From assembly GCF_013426205.1 (NCBI RefSeq), contig NC_089422.1, positions 5,952,001 through 6,016,000 of the forward strand: a stretch of 64,000 nt of DNA, read 5' to 3'. The notes beneath the pieces were generated by a model that was not told the DNA's origin, searched no databases, and worked only from the letters and a program-made list of their open reading frames with translations. The DNA is from Metarhizium brunneum (lineage: Eukaryota; Ascomycota; Sordariomycetes; Hypocreales; Clavicipitaceae). Of the stretch, positions 43,872 to 55,257 are shown in pieces (positions within the stretch are counted from its first letter, which is position 1; each line of letters starts with the position of its first letter). Made by a program: the position numbers and the translations under genes.

Positions 43872-44348
43872 TCATTGGGAGCTACTACTAGGGATGCCAA
43901 CGTAGTTATCAGAGATGCTGGGAGACGTGATTTCTTGACTGGAAGGACTCCTGGCAGATGCCGCAGGTTCGTCGCTGTTCATCCTTGCGATGGAGCTGTT
44001 GAAGCCGCTGCTGCTCTTGTTGCGATCTAGCCTATCGATGGCCATCGTCGCGTTGGCCTTCGGGCCGGGCCGAGCCGGGCCGAAGGGTTGTGACGTGGTG
44101 GTTGAAGAAGACTGCCGTGCTTGTTGAATTGAACAAGACTGAAGCCAGGAGGCTCGGGGCAAGCTACTGATAGATATAGCCGGGTCGTTGGATTGATGCT
44201 GCCGTACGAGGCCTAGTAAAAGGGATGGATGGCCTTGACGGGCTGCGAGGTGACGTTGGCCGACCATGTCGTCGGATTCGGTAGGTCTAGTTGCAAAATA
44301 GAAACCCAAGACAATACATAGTAGTAATGTGAAATTGCTACCATTCAT
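43872..44348 (-). CDS. Possible small membrane-anchored hypothetical protein
   Basis: Open from the ATG at 44346-44348 for 158 codons. The start MNGSNFTLLLCIVLGFYFAT looks like a signal anchor, followed by a Ser/Asn-rich polar tail (SSQEITSPSISDNYVG). No domain is recognised. Composition is not clearly coding, so this is a weak call; it could equally be chance. Confidence 0.25.
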   Translation of the reverse strand: MNGSNFTLLLCIVLGFYFATRPTESDDMVGQRHLAARQGHPSLLLGLVRQHQSNDPAISISSLPRASWLQSCSIQQARQSSSTTTSQPFGPARPGPKANATMAIDRLDRNKSSSGFNSSIARMNSDEPAASARSPSSQEITSPSISDNYVGIPSSSSQ

Positions 44349-44918
44349 TGCTTCAGATGAGGTGATACTTGCTCGAGCGCTGCCACCGCGCAAGCTTCAT
44401 CAAGATGTTCGCCGGGAGCAAAACACCACCACGGCCAACCATGACTGTTGATACGCTGTATTGGTCTTTGGCGCAGCTCTCGACAGCCTTCTAAGTTATA
44501 TCAAGAGCGAGCACTTGAGGCCAAGCGGAATATTGGCGTTCGCATGAGGTCCGCAGATGCAGTAATGGTCCAGAATTTGAGCATCATGACTCCTCTTCCT
44601 GTTTGAAGTATAGTTACCGATCCAAATGGTTCTAGTATAGTGTTATTTGAAGCGGCAATGGGTAGAATTAGGTTGATGATGTGTTCGAAGACTTTTGTTC
44701 AAGTCTGTCTTGCATAACCTGTCGGGTAGGAGGGAGGAGAGGAGACTTCCATAAGCCCAAGTAATTTTCTAAGAAAATTTCCCTAGGTATGCGTTATGTA
44801 GTTTAAGCGCTTATGTGCTCACACAGCCCAGCTGGTTCGTGCCCCATTCGGCTCATTTCTAATTAAGTGACAAAGAATTCATTTATTTATTGTACTCGAT
44901 GGGCTTTGTGTCGTAGAC

Positions 44919-45451
44919 ATGTCAGCTGTGGGTGAGCAAGCACGTGGGACAATCATACAGGTCGCTGCGTTGAGACGAGAATTCAGAGGCATTTGCTTGT
45001 TAAAAAAATCTAGTAAAGAAGCTTATGTGTTGGAGACAACTATGCAACCGATTGAAGATTTGGTCAACTGCACAGCTTGGATGGTGACCTCACAATCGCG
45101 TACTCCATGCTGCTGTTTGTCGTAAAAGAACGAGCACGAAACGGGTTGCGCCCTGGAAACACTACTGAGAAATTTCAGGAATGCATGAAGCCCATCAGGG
45201 AACGGGTCCTTGGAAATCTCAACTTTGAGCCCAGTGTCTCGCTGGCAAGTGATATTACCACCGGGGCGAAATTCGATCTGGCCGACATGATCAACACCAT
45301 CATAGGTGGAGGCAAACATGGTTGTGACAAGGACAAGTGCATCATTGGCCCTAAAGAAATGTCTTATATCGGCAATAATTCCAGATGGAAAGGGAAACAG
45401 TTGGATTTTCACGTCCCGCTGCAAGGAGCTGGTTTCGTAGACCGAATTTGA
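44919..45451 (+). pseudogene. Orphan protein-like frames, probably a frameshifted relic
   Basis: From the ATG at 44919 a frame reads MSAVGEQARGTIIQVAALRR to a stop at 45125. An overlapping frame opens at about 45056 and runs to a TGA at 45449-45451 with protein-like content (IAYSMLLFVVKERARNGL; DLADMINTIIGGGKHGCDKD). The switch near 45065-45080 has no intron of workable size, so a one- or two-base indel or an unseen splice is needed to join them. I do not recognise the product. Confidence 0.3.
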
Positions 45452-46158
45452 CCATTGTCCTGTCTCATCGGTTAACAGTGTCGTCTGGCCTTTCTAATTT
45501 ACCGTCTCTTGGTACTAGGAAGTCATGATGGTCATAAAGAAGCGGCTGATAAAGAGAGAAATTATTAATTGACGTTTCTGCATCCCTGGCGATGACACGC
45601 GACGATGTTTCCTCTCTTCATGGGGGATGAGTTACCCGACATAAAAATTACATAGCTACTCAAGATAACCAACCAGTTTAGCCACCCATCCTTGCCGAGC
45701 AGAAAATAGCAGGAATAATTACGGATACTCATTAAGCCATGTCACAGAAAAAAGCGGCTCATGGAATCCTCGGACCAGACTGAGTTTTGGAGCAACGCCG
45801 CCTCGCCAATTACTAAGAAGTCGAGTATGTACATCAAGAGAGATAAAAGTCAAGGGAAATGGTTGGGAGTATTTTTGCGCATCAGTGGATATAGTCCTCG
45901 GACCCCTGAAACCCGCTGATTACCGTACTAGCCACGACCTCGTTTACGCAAGATCCAGGATCTCGTCTTATCTATCAGGCGTATTCCCAACTTACGACTC
46001 GTCTTCCCGCAGGTCCCTACCTCTCGTAGGATATATACACCCATAAGAGCATGTGCCCGAAAAGTCAAGCACGTAAGGACAAAACACGCAAAGAATTATA
46101 TTATACCTAGGTACGGAGTGCCCTGCTATATATACACGTCTATGCCAGGAACAAGCCC
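45452..46158. other. Intergenic, no gene seen
   Basis: About 700 bases with no supported frame. Confidence 0.5.
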
Positions 46159-47480
46159 TCACTCCAGCTCCTCGTCAACGCACCCTCTCGGCCCGTTGAC
46201 AGGATTACACCGTGCCACCTTGCCGTCCCCAAGCTCAACGACATACTCGCACCCGCCGTACCGCTCGCTCATGCCCGCCACCGGGAAATCCGTAGAAACA
46301 ATGTGCGCGCCGGACTTGAACGCCCCGTCGCGCTGGATCGTGCTGCAGTCTCGCACCGTGCTCAGCGCCGAATCGGCCAGTGCTCGCACCAGGTAGTTCG
46401 CCTTGACCTGCTCCTGCACATTCTGGATGTACGCATCCGTCACCGGATCGTTCAGCTGTCACCAGTCAGGTACATATTCGGACTATCAAAAAAAAAAAGG
46501 GCTGCCCCGTAGAGATAAGAAAAGAAGAAAAAAAATATCAATTTACCTTTTGAAAAGCGCAGTCTGCCCTCCCCGGTGCGGAATTCGTAAACAATACTCT
46601 GCCTTCCAAGTTTGGCCTTCCCTCGATGTACTTTTCGTTGACGGGGTCTTCGGGCCCGTTGTCCATGAGGAACAAGACCCTGCCTCTTGCTGAATCCAGA
46701 TCCGGCCAGCCGTACTTGAGGACAGACTCCTCGAGCGTCATGCCGGGCCGGCGAATGTCGTCCGGCGTGATGAGCTGCCTGCTTGTGAAGACGGAGCGGA
46801 TCTCGGCGTCCAGCCCGTCCAGCAGCGTGGTATTATCCCAGGGAATGACTTTGGCGCCGCCTTGCGACTGCCCCAGCGGGTTGGCCGTCTTGAACTCAGT
46901 CATGATGGGGATTGGCACCGCCCACGGATTGGCGTCCAAAAAGGACTTGATGACGCCGAGGCAGGCCGTGAATGTCGTGCAGACGGTGTGGATGTCGAGG
47001 TCGGGAATGTGCAAGACCTTGGTCGAGGGCGTTTGGAACTCGGGCCCCGTGTTATAGGGCTGCCCGGCGAGCGCCTTGATGAGTGGTTTTGCGTAGTTGC
47101 CGCCCTCGGGATCAGCCAGGACGTCCAGTCTATATATTGTCTGTCAGCCCTCGGCAAGTATACACACCCACGCAGCGCAGGATGAGGCGGGGGACTCACT
47201 CCAGGTTTCGCACATGCTGTTCCTGAAGCTGCGTTTCCAGCGGAGGGTGTCCGTAAAACAGGTCCTGGGTGTCAGCGCTGAGGTTGAGCATCAGGGCCTT
47301 CTCCTCGTCTGGCGCCTCGACGTGGTAGCTGTTGTGCGTGCCGACAACTTGAATCTGGTTCAGCCGGATGGCGTCTCCCCAGACCAGCCCGTTGCGAGTG
47401 TAATCCTTGCTGCATGCCGCACCGAGCACGGCCGGTGCGCCGCCCAGGACCAGAATGCGCTTCAGACTCTGCGAATTCAT
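46159..47480 (-). CDS. Secreted Ca2+-dependent PI-PLC-like protein (PI-PLC-C1 family)
   Basis: Three exons, complement(46159-46455, 46547-47129, 47200-47480), 386 residues. The N-terminus is a signal peptide (MNSQSLKRILVLGGAPAVLG). The catalytic X-like region has RLNQIQVVGTHNSYHVEAP (first His), then NLELDVLADPEGG across intron 1, LHIPDLDIHTVCTTFTACL, and RGRVLFLMDNGPEDP. This matches the secreted phosphoinositide phospholipase C family known from bacteria and fungi; members cleave phosphatidylinositol or act as related phosphodiesterases. Start alternatives: an ATG at 47525-47527 sits directly before a GTATGT donor, and splicing to the acceptor before 47468 would give M-SLKRILVL instead, a one-codon first exon. 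Both keep the signal peptide. Confidence 0.82.
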
Positions 47481-48241
47481 CAGTCCTCGTGGATGGATAC
47501 TGCGGCAATGCCAACGAAACATACCATTGCTTGACTTGATTTGCGGAGCTCTGACAAGTGAGGTCCTACGACGAGGGAGGAAGGTGCTATGAGGAAAAGG
47601 CGGTCGGTGGGAGGTACAAGGTATTTAAACGCATCAGGTACTTGCCATCGCGCTCTATACTATAGTACTTATATTATAGCACTGAGTATACTAGTGCGTA
47701 CATCTTGGCGGGCTAGTAACTATTCTGCCGCAGACTGCATGCACATGTACGTACGACGCGTGCCGTTTTCACATGAGCCCATGTGGCCAGGTCCGAGCTA
47801 TCCAGTTATCTTTTGGACTGTGGAAGTGGCCCGGCTGGTGGAGTCCTAGAGAGAAGAGACTCCCTCCCTACATACGAATGGAGCATTGTAAATTAAAGTT
47901 AATTTCAACATTATCGTTACGGCAAACCCCCGCTAGCCACGACCCATGAGCTTCTTTCCAACATGCCGGCTCTTTTGCCTTTTTGCTCAAGTGCTTGTTG
48001 ATGCAACTTCACATATCAAGAACCACACACGGTGTTATTTGTATTGCAGATATTAATCGGGCGCATGCAAAATCCATACATTCCAGCTCAGAAGGCAACA
48101 GTCACCACCCGCAATCGCCAAATGCTAATCTATCCTGCCTTGAAGCGTATGATACAGAATGAATCCATAAACTCCGGACCCCTTCGTGGTGGTGCAAAAC
48201 ACCCCATGACAATTGTCATCCCATTTGCTATGCACTAAGTC
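47481..48241. other. Promoter/terminator region, no gene seen
   Basis: About 760 bases. It includes the promoter of the PI-PLC-like gene and the 3' flank of set9. No gene or repeat was recognised. Confidence 0.5.
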
Positions 48242-50327
48242 CTACGCGCACCTACATTTTCTGGGTCTCCCGCTTCGCCTAAGTCCCGACTCTTCGATCA
48301 GTTTGACCGTTACCGAGTCTTGAACTTCGTCGCTAGACTTCTCCTTCTTTTTGATTGGTGCACGCAGTAATCTCCGACCCCTCTCGGGCTCACTCGGCTC
48401 TTCTGTCTCTTCCCTCTCCGGCAAACACTTTCTGCCTCGAGCTTTGCGCTCGTCATTCGTGCCTAAGAATCTATGCACAATCCTATGATCCAGGATCCGC
48501 TCTTCCTTATCTGAGGGCCCTGCCTTTTCAGTCTTGGGCCAGATGTATCCGTACAACTTGGAATGTCGTTCGCAGCGGGGGCACGCCGACCGCGTATAGT
48601 AAGCGTTTTGCTGTACAAAGTATGCGTTGCAGACTGTGCATTGAATCCATGCCATTTCCGGTTCAGAGAGAAGTAATGGCGTGAGAACGTAATCACCAGG
48701 TCTGCGCACCTTGGCTGGGGGTGAAGCCTGCTTACTAAAACTGCGTCGTCTGCTCTTGGGCCGAGGCTGCTCTTCTTCGTCGACGTTTGTGGCTATTTGG
48801 GACATATCAACTGCCTCTATGCTCGCGGAAATAGGAGCCGTAACCTCCGGCTCAGAGCTGCTAGGTGCGTTAAGAATAGCCGATATTGACATGGCGCTGA
48901 GTTCTGGTTTCGACGTCGCGGATGATTCGTTCGTGTCGCCGTCCTTGGTGGATTGTGGTGACTGTTGACTCTGTATGCTCTCAGGGGAAAAGGGTGCAAT
49001 GGCTGTAATGGTGTGGTCTTCTTTTTGGTCGGCGCTCCCCTTCAGCCGATTTGCCAATAACCTGATTGGCGTCTCAGGCACGGGCTCAGGACTGTCCTTC
49101 TCGGGCGATGTGACATCTGTCTCAACAGCCTCCCCATTACTTGACAATATACTCTCGCTTACAGAACTTCCTCTTGAAGCCGCAGGATGGAGCTCTTGTT
49201 CAATCGTGTGTTTGGGCTTCTTTGCCGGTGTGATGGGCGGCGTTGCCATGGTATCAGCTTTTCGCTTTCGGCCGACTGGTGAGCCAGGCGCCGGCGACAC
49301 CGCGCCGGACGAACCGTAAGCATTGCTGAGCCGTGAGCTCTTTGCCTTGGTTCTTGGAACTCGCGGACGAATTCCAGGTGTAACAGAGGGAGTTCGAGAT
49401 CCACCAACGCTATCCTCCCGTCGACGTCGCCGCAGAGCATACGTCTCGGGCCTGTCTTCTTCCGCACTTGTCTGAATACTTACGGCGCCTTCCTCAGGCT
49501 CCCAACCGTTCCTTAGTCCCTTTTCGCATGTGCCGCATAGACACTCGCAGTTGTCCTCGCCAAAATAGCTTTCTCCATACGTGACAGTAATCTCTTCGCC
49601 CGATTCAATAGGACGTATAGCAACAATCTCAATGCCAGCGTTGCTAGTCGTCATCAATTTGGCATTCGCATTACAGTCGTGGTTTGCAAATCGCGCGGGA
49701 CCCATGAAGAGACTTGTGCTCTTACTCCTCGAGCTAATCACCATGCTGAAATCCTTCTTGCGTGCCGCAATCTCCGTCTCTTCCTCGGGCGTGATGACAA
49801 CCTGAATACCCGACAGGTACTTGATCGATTCATTACGTTTAATGTACCGCCTTGCCGTGATACTTGCTTCATGCGAGACAATCGTATATCGGTTAGTGGA
49901 GCTGACCTCCCAAGGGCAATCCGGCAGGTAAATCTGCAAGTAACGTCGCAGGTGTCGCTTGAAGTCGTCCTTTTCCCTGTCTGTCTTCAATTTGTTCATG
50001 AACTTCCTCAGTCCATCCATTGCAAGCAGCTTCTCCTCTGCCGCCGCCAAGTCTTTCCACAGGACCAACTCGTCCTGAATAATCTTCGCAATGGCGTTCT
50101 CCGACAGGCCCCGCGAGGGGTGATATGACGGGCGATTCTTGGGGACCGTCGTCCAGTAATAGACCTGTATCCGCACTGTTAGTTTTTTGAGTCCCCGAGG
50201 GTCCCGTTCACCAGACCGCAGAATCACTGACATGGTCGACCAGTGCATCCGTCAAGATGTCGTCGTAGGCAGACAATTGTGCCAAAGTGAGACGATGCCT
50301 CGCCGGCGCAGCCTTTGGCGCTGGCAT
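48242..50327 (-). CDS. set9: Histone H4-K20 methyltransferase Set9/KMT5
   Basis: Two exons, complement(48242-50164, 50232-50327), 672 residues; the 67-nt intron has donor GTCAGT and an ACTAACA branch site. The first exon gives RHRLTLAQLSAYDDILTDAL, nearly invariant in fungal Set9. The SET domain follows (about residues 110-250): YLSGIQVVITPEEETEIAAR, GPARFANHDCNANAK with the NHDC AdoMet/catalytic motif, and GEEITVTYGESYFGEDN. The post-SET cysteines are in CECLCGTC. Set9 methylates lysine 20 of histone H4 in the nucleus; in S. pombe it supports the DNA-damage checkpoint through Crb2. The C-terminal half is Ser/Pro-rich and disordered except for a CxxC...CPRC knuckle (WIQCTVCNAYFVQQNAY), then a basic end. 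Confidence 0.95.
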
Positions 50328-51085
50328 CGTTGCCAATGACACTCTGTGAAAGCGTTGCGCCCCCCCGCGATCCGGAAGCGTGGCAAGATCCCAAGTCCAC
50401 CGGGCCAGAAATCTGTCCAAATGAGCTTCGCCCTCAGCTGAACTTGACAGACACCTGAGCCGTAGGTGAAAATGCCCAGGCCGCTTTGCGCTTATCTCAC
50501 CCGCAGCCGGACAGCCGCAGTCGACCAGGCAAAATGACCAAGTTTCAGCTCGCAGCCCGCTCCTTCCTCAAAAATGTCATACTCAACCCGTCTCAAACCA
50601 AGTGTACACCTTGCACTCAAAGCCGGCAGACCATGTGGACAACGGAAGGAAATATCGGAAAAGGAGAGTGATTAGTGAGAGACGGTATGTTCAGAAATGA
50701 GAGCTCCCTGCTTTCAGAGACACGCGACCACGGACCCGGCAGGTTCAAACATGATCAAACTCGAAGGAGTGAAGTTGTGTTGAGTCCTGCCGGTGAGCTT
50801 GAGCCATTCCAAATTGCGGCTTTCCCTCCAAGCCCCCCTCTGATGTGCCCCCTGCGCTGGGTAGGCCCGCCCAGCCTCCCCATAAAATGACTTTGGCCCA
50901 GCAACCGCAGGAGGTACATGCGCAGGAGCTCGGAATGCAGGGGAGTGCCGGCCTTTCTTGGGGAAACGTGGCGCCAGGTGCACGTGACTGTCAATTTCCG
51001 AAAAGTCTCCCGACGCCGAAAGCTGAGGACTGGGATCTGGCTGAGGAGGCGATGCAGCATTGAGGTTTGCGCGGACAAGGCCAAA
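50328..51085. other. Bidirectional promoter between set9 and mitochondrial uL14
   Basis: About 760 bases with no convincing gene. Short frames on both strands overlap each other and lack features. Confidence 0.5.
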
Positions 51086-51615
51086 ATGATTCAATTAAAG
51101 GTATGTCGGAAGACAATGAACTATTCTACGCGTGTTTTCTAATGGAAAATAGACGATGCTTAACTGCATCGACAACTCGGGCGCCGCCCTCGTCGAATGC
51201 GCCCTGGTCGTTGGTCAAAAGCGGCATGCTCGCATAGGTACGTCGCGGCCATGCTCTCGGAGCGCCGGGTCAAGGAGAACACACACAAAAGGGGGAAAAA
51301 AAAAGTCTAACTGGTACAGGTGACCGGATCGTCGTTGTCGTCCAGGAACAAAGAGGTGCTTCGTCCTCTGGTATGGCGGGCATCTCAGCCGCCGCCAAGG
51401 TCAAACGCGGCGATATTCGACACGCCGTTGTAGTGCGAACCAGATACCCTACTCAGCGACGTGACGGATCCGTGGTCCGCTTCGACGACAATGCGTGCGT
51501 CTTGCTCAACAAGTCTGGCGATCCGGTGGGATCACGAATCAATGGTGTCGTTGGCGCAGAGTTGAAGAGGAAGAAGTGGAGCAAGATTTTGTCCATGGCG
51601 CCTATGCAAGCATAA
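51086..51615 (+). CDS. mrpl38: Mitochondrial ribosomal protein uL14m
   Basis: Three exons, 51086-51100, 51153-51237, 51320-51615, 131 residues. The first exon is only 15 nt (MIQLK); GTATGT and ATAG bound intron 1, GTACGT and ACAG bound intron 2. The protein reads TMLNCIDNSGAALVECALVV, then RIGDRIVVVVQEQRG, VKRGDIRHAVVVRTR, RFDDNACVLLNKSGDPVGSR and a basic end; these are the conserved blocks of bacterial-type L14. The yeast counterpart is Mrpl38. It sits in the large subunit of the mitochondrial ribosome next to the inter-subunit bridge. Being of bacterial type, it is not cytosolic Rpl23. The tiny first exon may be part of the targeting signal. Confidence 0.93.
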
Positions 51616-52135
51616 GGGAGGCAATGCTGGCATTTGCTTTGAGCAAAGAGAGGAACAGGCGATGAAGAACAGTCAAAGGGTATCGGAAAGGAGGTCAAAA
51701 AGGATGACACCCTCATGGGACGGGATACGTTGTACAATTATATTTGGCATTTGCGCGGCGTTTAGACTAGAGCAAGAAGCTTAATTCCAATCTCATAACA
51801 TGTACATGTACATCAATGACCATGGACTGGCCACTAAACTTCACTTCATCACACTGTGAATATTAATTTGACTTTGTAGCAATGTAATTGCATTGTCAAC
51901 CTACAATCCTCCACCTCCTACTGACTTTGCTCCAATGGTCATGCCCAGTTTTGCATGAACAAAAACATGTACAGTAGCTCTAGTACACAATGCGCCGTTT
52001 TCTTTGTCCTGAAACGCCCATAATCAAATCTGATGCAAATCAAACCAATCCCATCCTTCTTTCCCATCTATCCACCTATGTAGTAACATAAACCCGGTCT
52101 GGACATTGGGGAGGTATCATGACTCGTAATGACTA
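51616..52135. other. Convergent intergenic region
   Basis: About 520 bases between the stops of convergent uL14m and rpb9. No gene seen. Confidence 0.5.
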
Positions 52136-53193
52136 TTAGTCGAAGATATGGCCGCATTCGCAGCAGACATAAAACAATTTCTTCCCGTCCAGCCAAGTTA
52201 GCAAGCTGCACATAAAACCCCACAAATTTGAGACTCAATCATGACTCAAAAGAGCATGAATTGGATTGTTGGATGGCTTACCATGCCAGTTTCGGCACTT
52301 CGCTCCTGAGATTGGAAAAACACGGCCTCTTCGTGGTTGCACCTGGGGCACGTCTTGTTCGACCGTGGGAGCTGTGGCCAAGAAGGAAAAGCAAAACTCG
52401 TGTCAGCCAGCAAGTTCAAAGCAAGATAAACGAGTTCCAACAAAAAAAGGACACGCGCATCCGCCGCAACTCCTAGCTACGCTTGCACCACAATAATGAC
52501 TCGCCTGCCCTGTTGCCAGTCCCGGTAATGAATATACTGATATCGACGCGAGCGATGCCGTTTGACGTTGGTAAATGTCGCACGTATTGTAGAAGTTCAT
52601 AACTTGATCTCGACCCCATTTCAACACGTAATGGTCCTGACGTGGTAGTCTGAGAGACCTGACTCCGAATTCGCAACAGAATTGAAATCAGACGAGGTAG
52701 GGGTGTAGACTTCGTCCTCGGCTTCGTCCATGAGTTCTTCGTCGTACTCGGCAAAAGGATCATCGTAACCGTCCAATGGGACAAATTGGCTCAGGCTGGT
52801 CCATTCCATCTCTGCCTCATTATCCTTCTCTTCCTCCCGTCGAGGTGCAGTCATATCTGCTGCCAAATCCCCACAGATATAGCAAAAAACAGGGCAGCCG
52901 CAATATAAGCAGATGACACGCGGGACATGACTAACCGTTGGATCAGATCCAACATCCTGGGTCACACCGGCAGTTTCGCCAGCAGAGTTATTCAGGACAT
53001 TGCGGAACACACAGGTAGACTGGGCTTCTTCAGTGTACTGGCACGTTCGGCAGGTGAATTGCAATTTGTGCGCGTCTTCATCTTCCTTGGGGTATAACAT
53101 GTTGGAGCATTCTGAACAGAATCGAAAGGTAATCTGCTCGAGCTTCTTGGAGCCAGAGTCTTCGTATGAGGTTGTCGACTGGGGAGTGGCCAT
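52136..53193 (-). CDS. rpb9: RNA polymerase II subunit Rpb9, with an ORF-bearing first intron
   Basis: Three exons, complement(52136-52180, 52282-52371, 52936-53193), 130 residues. The N-terminal zinc ribbon has FRFCSECSNMLYPKED and FTCRTCQYTEEA; exon 2 gives LPRSNKTCPRCNHEEAVFFQ, QSQERSAETGM; exon 3 ends with KLFYVCCECGHIF, completing the C-terminal ribbon. Rpb9 sits at the jaw of Pol II, helping fidelity and TFIIS-stimulated cleavage. Intron 1 (52372-52935, donor GTTAGT) is 564 nt, far longer than its neighbours, and stays open in phase for 104 codons to a stop at 52621-52623. Retention would give a 190-residue form keeping only the first ribbon, followed by CLYCGCPVFCYICG and an acidic tail (EEEKDNEAEMEW; YDEELMDEAEDE). 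Confidence 0.92.
52372..52935 (-). other. Rpb9 intron 1 with in-frame Cys-rich/acidic reading frame
   Basis: From the donor, codons continue in the Rpb9 frame through VSHVPRVICLYCGCPVFCYI, a basic stretch (TAPRREEEK), a Trp/Phe-containing acidic region and SSDFNSVANSESGLSDYH to the stop at 52621-52623. The 250 bases nearest the acceptor are not open. It could be an alternative C-terminus, a relic exon, or chance. Confidence 0.5.
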
Positions 53194-55257
53194 TGCTACA
53201 GCGTGTGTGTTTATCTAAGGATAAAAATTTGCTGAATGATGTTGGGTTGGATTGGATCTGGACAGCTTCTCCGACAGCGGTGGATGGGATCGACAAGCGT
53301 GGCGAACTGCGTCGTTGAATGGCCGGGCCGAAACCTTTCTAGAGACAGCGACGGCGCCTTTGGCTCTGCGAAATGAGCAGCGGTCGAAGATGGCTGTGTT
53401 GATGAAGAAGCAACACAACAAGACGCGTTGACGAAGAGGAGGCAAGGCCCTTTTGTGGTGGTTGGGCAAAGCGAGGCGAGTTTGAGGGCAAGTGGGCGGC
53501 CTGGACAAATAGTGGGGCAAGCCAGCAGGCAGAGATGCGCCACGCATTATGTAATTACCGAGAGGAGTATTCAATGTTGACAGAATCTGGGCCCGCGCTT
53601 GGTCACTTCAATGTGGAATGCAGATGACTATTCATGAGGTGTCTTGCGACTCTTCAGTCAGTCGCCTGGCCTTTTCCATGTTTTAAGCGGGTGGCGTCGT
53701 TGTCCAGCATGATCTGGACCTTGTCTGTGGTCCCGAGTACTACGTTCATTCCCAGGCGGCTAAATGCTTGTTGTCGATGGACTCGGAGTCATTATGCATC
53801 GGGTACTCAGTGCCTCGGTCAGATCAACAATGTTGGCCAGTCATTCATTGATCATCTCACCCAAGAACGAAGACAAATCAGACCCTGGCCGTCGACTATC
53901 ACATCTGAATTATGCACAGCCAAGAGTCCCAGTTCACGATTGAAGCAGGGTCACTGCTACGATCTTCCCCAAAACACCCACCGAACAGAACAGCCCCGTC
54001 CCACACAGAATGTTGTCAGACACTCGACAATGGACATTGTCCCGATGCATTCATTGCTCTGCAATCCCACGTGCATGTACCTAGGTAACCTACCTACCTG
54101 GCGAGGTAGGGTCATCTGTAGCATCACCATCCGAGGGATTGTCAAAACGGAAGCCATTGAAAACACATCCCCCGGAACACCTCCATAGACATTGGAACGT
54201 GACCCTTTTAAAATGGGACGCCGGTGGTTGAGGCCGAATCGCGTGATGGACTGTTTGATTAGTGGCTTGTATGGAGTACATGCTTGAATATTGGCGCCCA
54301 AACTCTATCTACTCCTACTAGTACCAGTTGACATGTTCACGCGGGGGAGCAGGTTCAGTCAATGTCAAACGATGCCAGTCTTTTAAGCAAGGCGCAAGAG
54401 CTAATGGCGAAACACCTTGCAACTAAACATTTAAAAGCTTGTCTGGCACGAGGCTCTCCACTCACACAACTAATAACGCAACCCCCTCATTCAACAGGGC
54501 CAATCTAAGCAGTCAAGATTTGATTTCCATCCCGGACTCCGGGAACATGGAAGCCACACGTGCATCCAACCAACCAGCCAACCGCCCTGTTGTCCAGCAG
54601 ACTCGAGACGTGGGGCCGCCCCAGGCGGCGCCTGGTGAAATTGATTGCCTACTGCTAGGTACGGAGTACTTGCTGGCATGTCTGGTCTGGTGGCACCCAG
54701 GCGCCCTCAAGCGCTCCATGTCCGTTCAATGTTAGCACGTACCGCTAGCACGGCTCTGGACGAGGTCACTTGGCCTGGTGTCTGCACCGCACCCCATTGG
54801 CTGGCTGCGCGTCTTCGCCCATCGGGGCACGTCATTCCCTGCCCTGAGCCCCGACTAGATACCCCGCTGTTTCTGCCCTCGTCCACCCCCGGCAGCCCGT
54901 CAGCCCGTCAACCCGTCAACGGGTCGCCTGGGGAAAGCTCTTCAAGCTGCCTCGTCCAAAGCGCATCATCGCCAACCGACCTGCTCCTTGTCCTAATCAC
55001 CTCGCCCTCGACCACCTCTCGACTCCGACTCCGATTCCGACTCTGCATCCGCGACCCAAAAACGTGACAAGTGCATCGCTGCAACGCTTTGCCATTCTCC
55101 TCCATCCCCATCTTTATATAAATACTTGGTGTACCTATTGTTTGTCCAAGCCTGCCGATCATCCTCGTCGACAGCTGCCTCTCTCTCCTCCTCTCTGCCA
55201 CCGCAACCCCCCCTCTCCCATTCTTCGCATCCGCACATCTTCTTACCTCCACCCATC
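53194..55257. other. 2-kb promoter and intergenic tract
   Basis: The left end is the rpb9 leader; the right end (54900-55257) is a pyrimidine-rich leader for the Pin1 gene. Between them no gene is supported; a plus-strand frame at 53634-54188 has no protein features. A TACGGAGTA copy lies at 54660-54668. Confidence 0.45.

Noticed and set aside
53634..54188. 184-codon plus-strand frame
   Set aside because: Irregular composition, no domain, no conserved-looking block.
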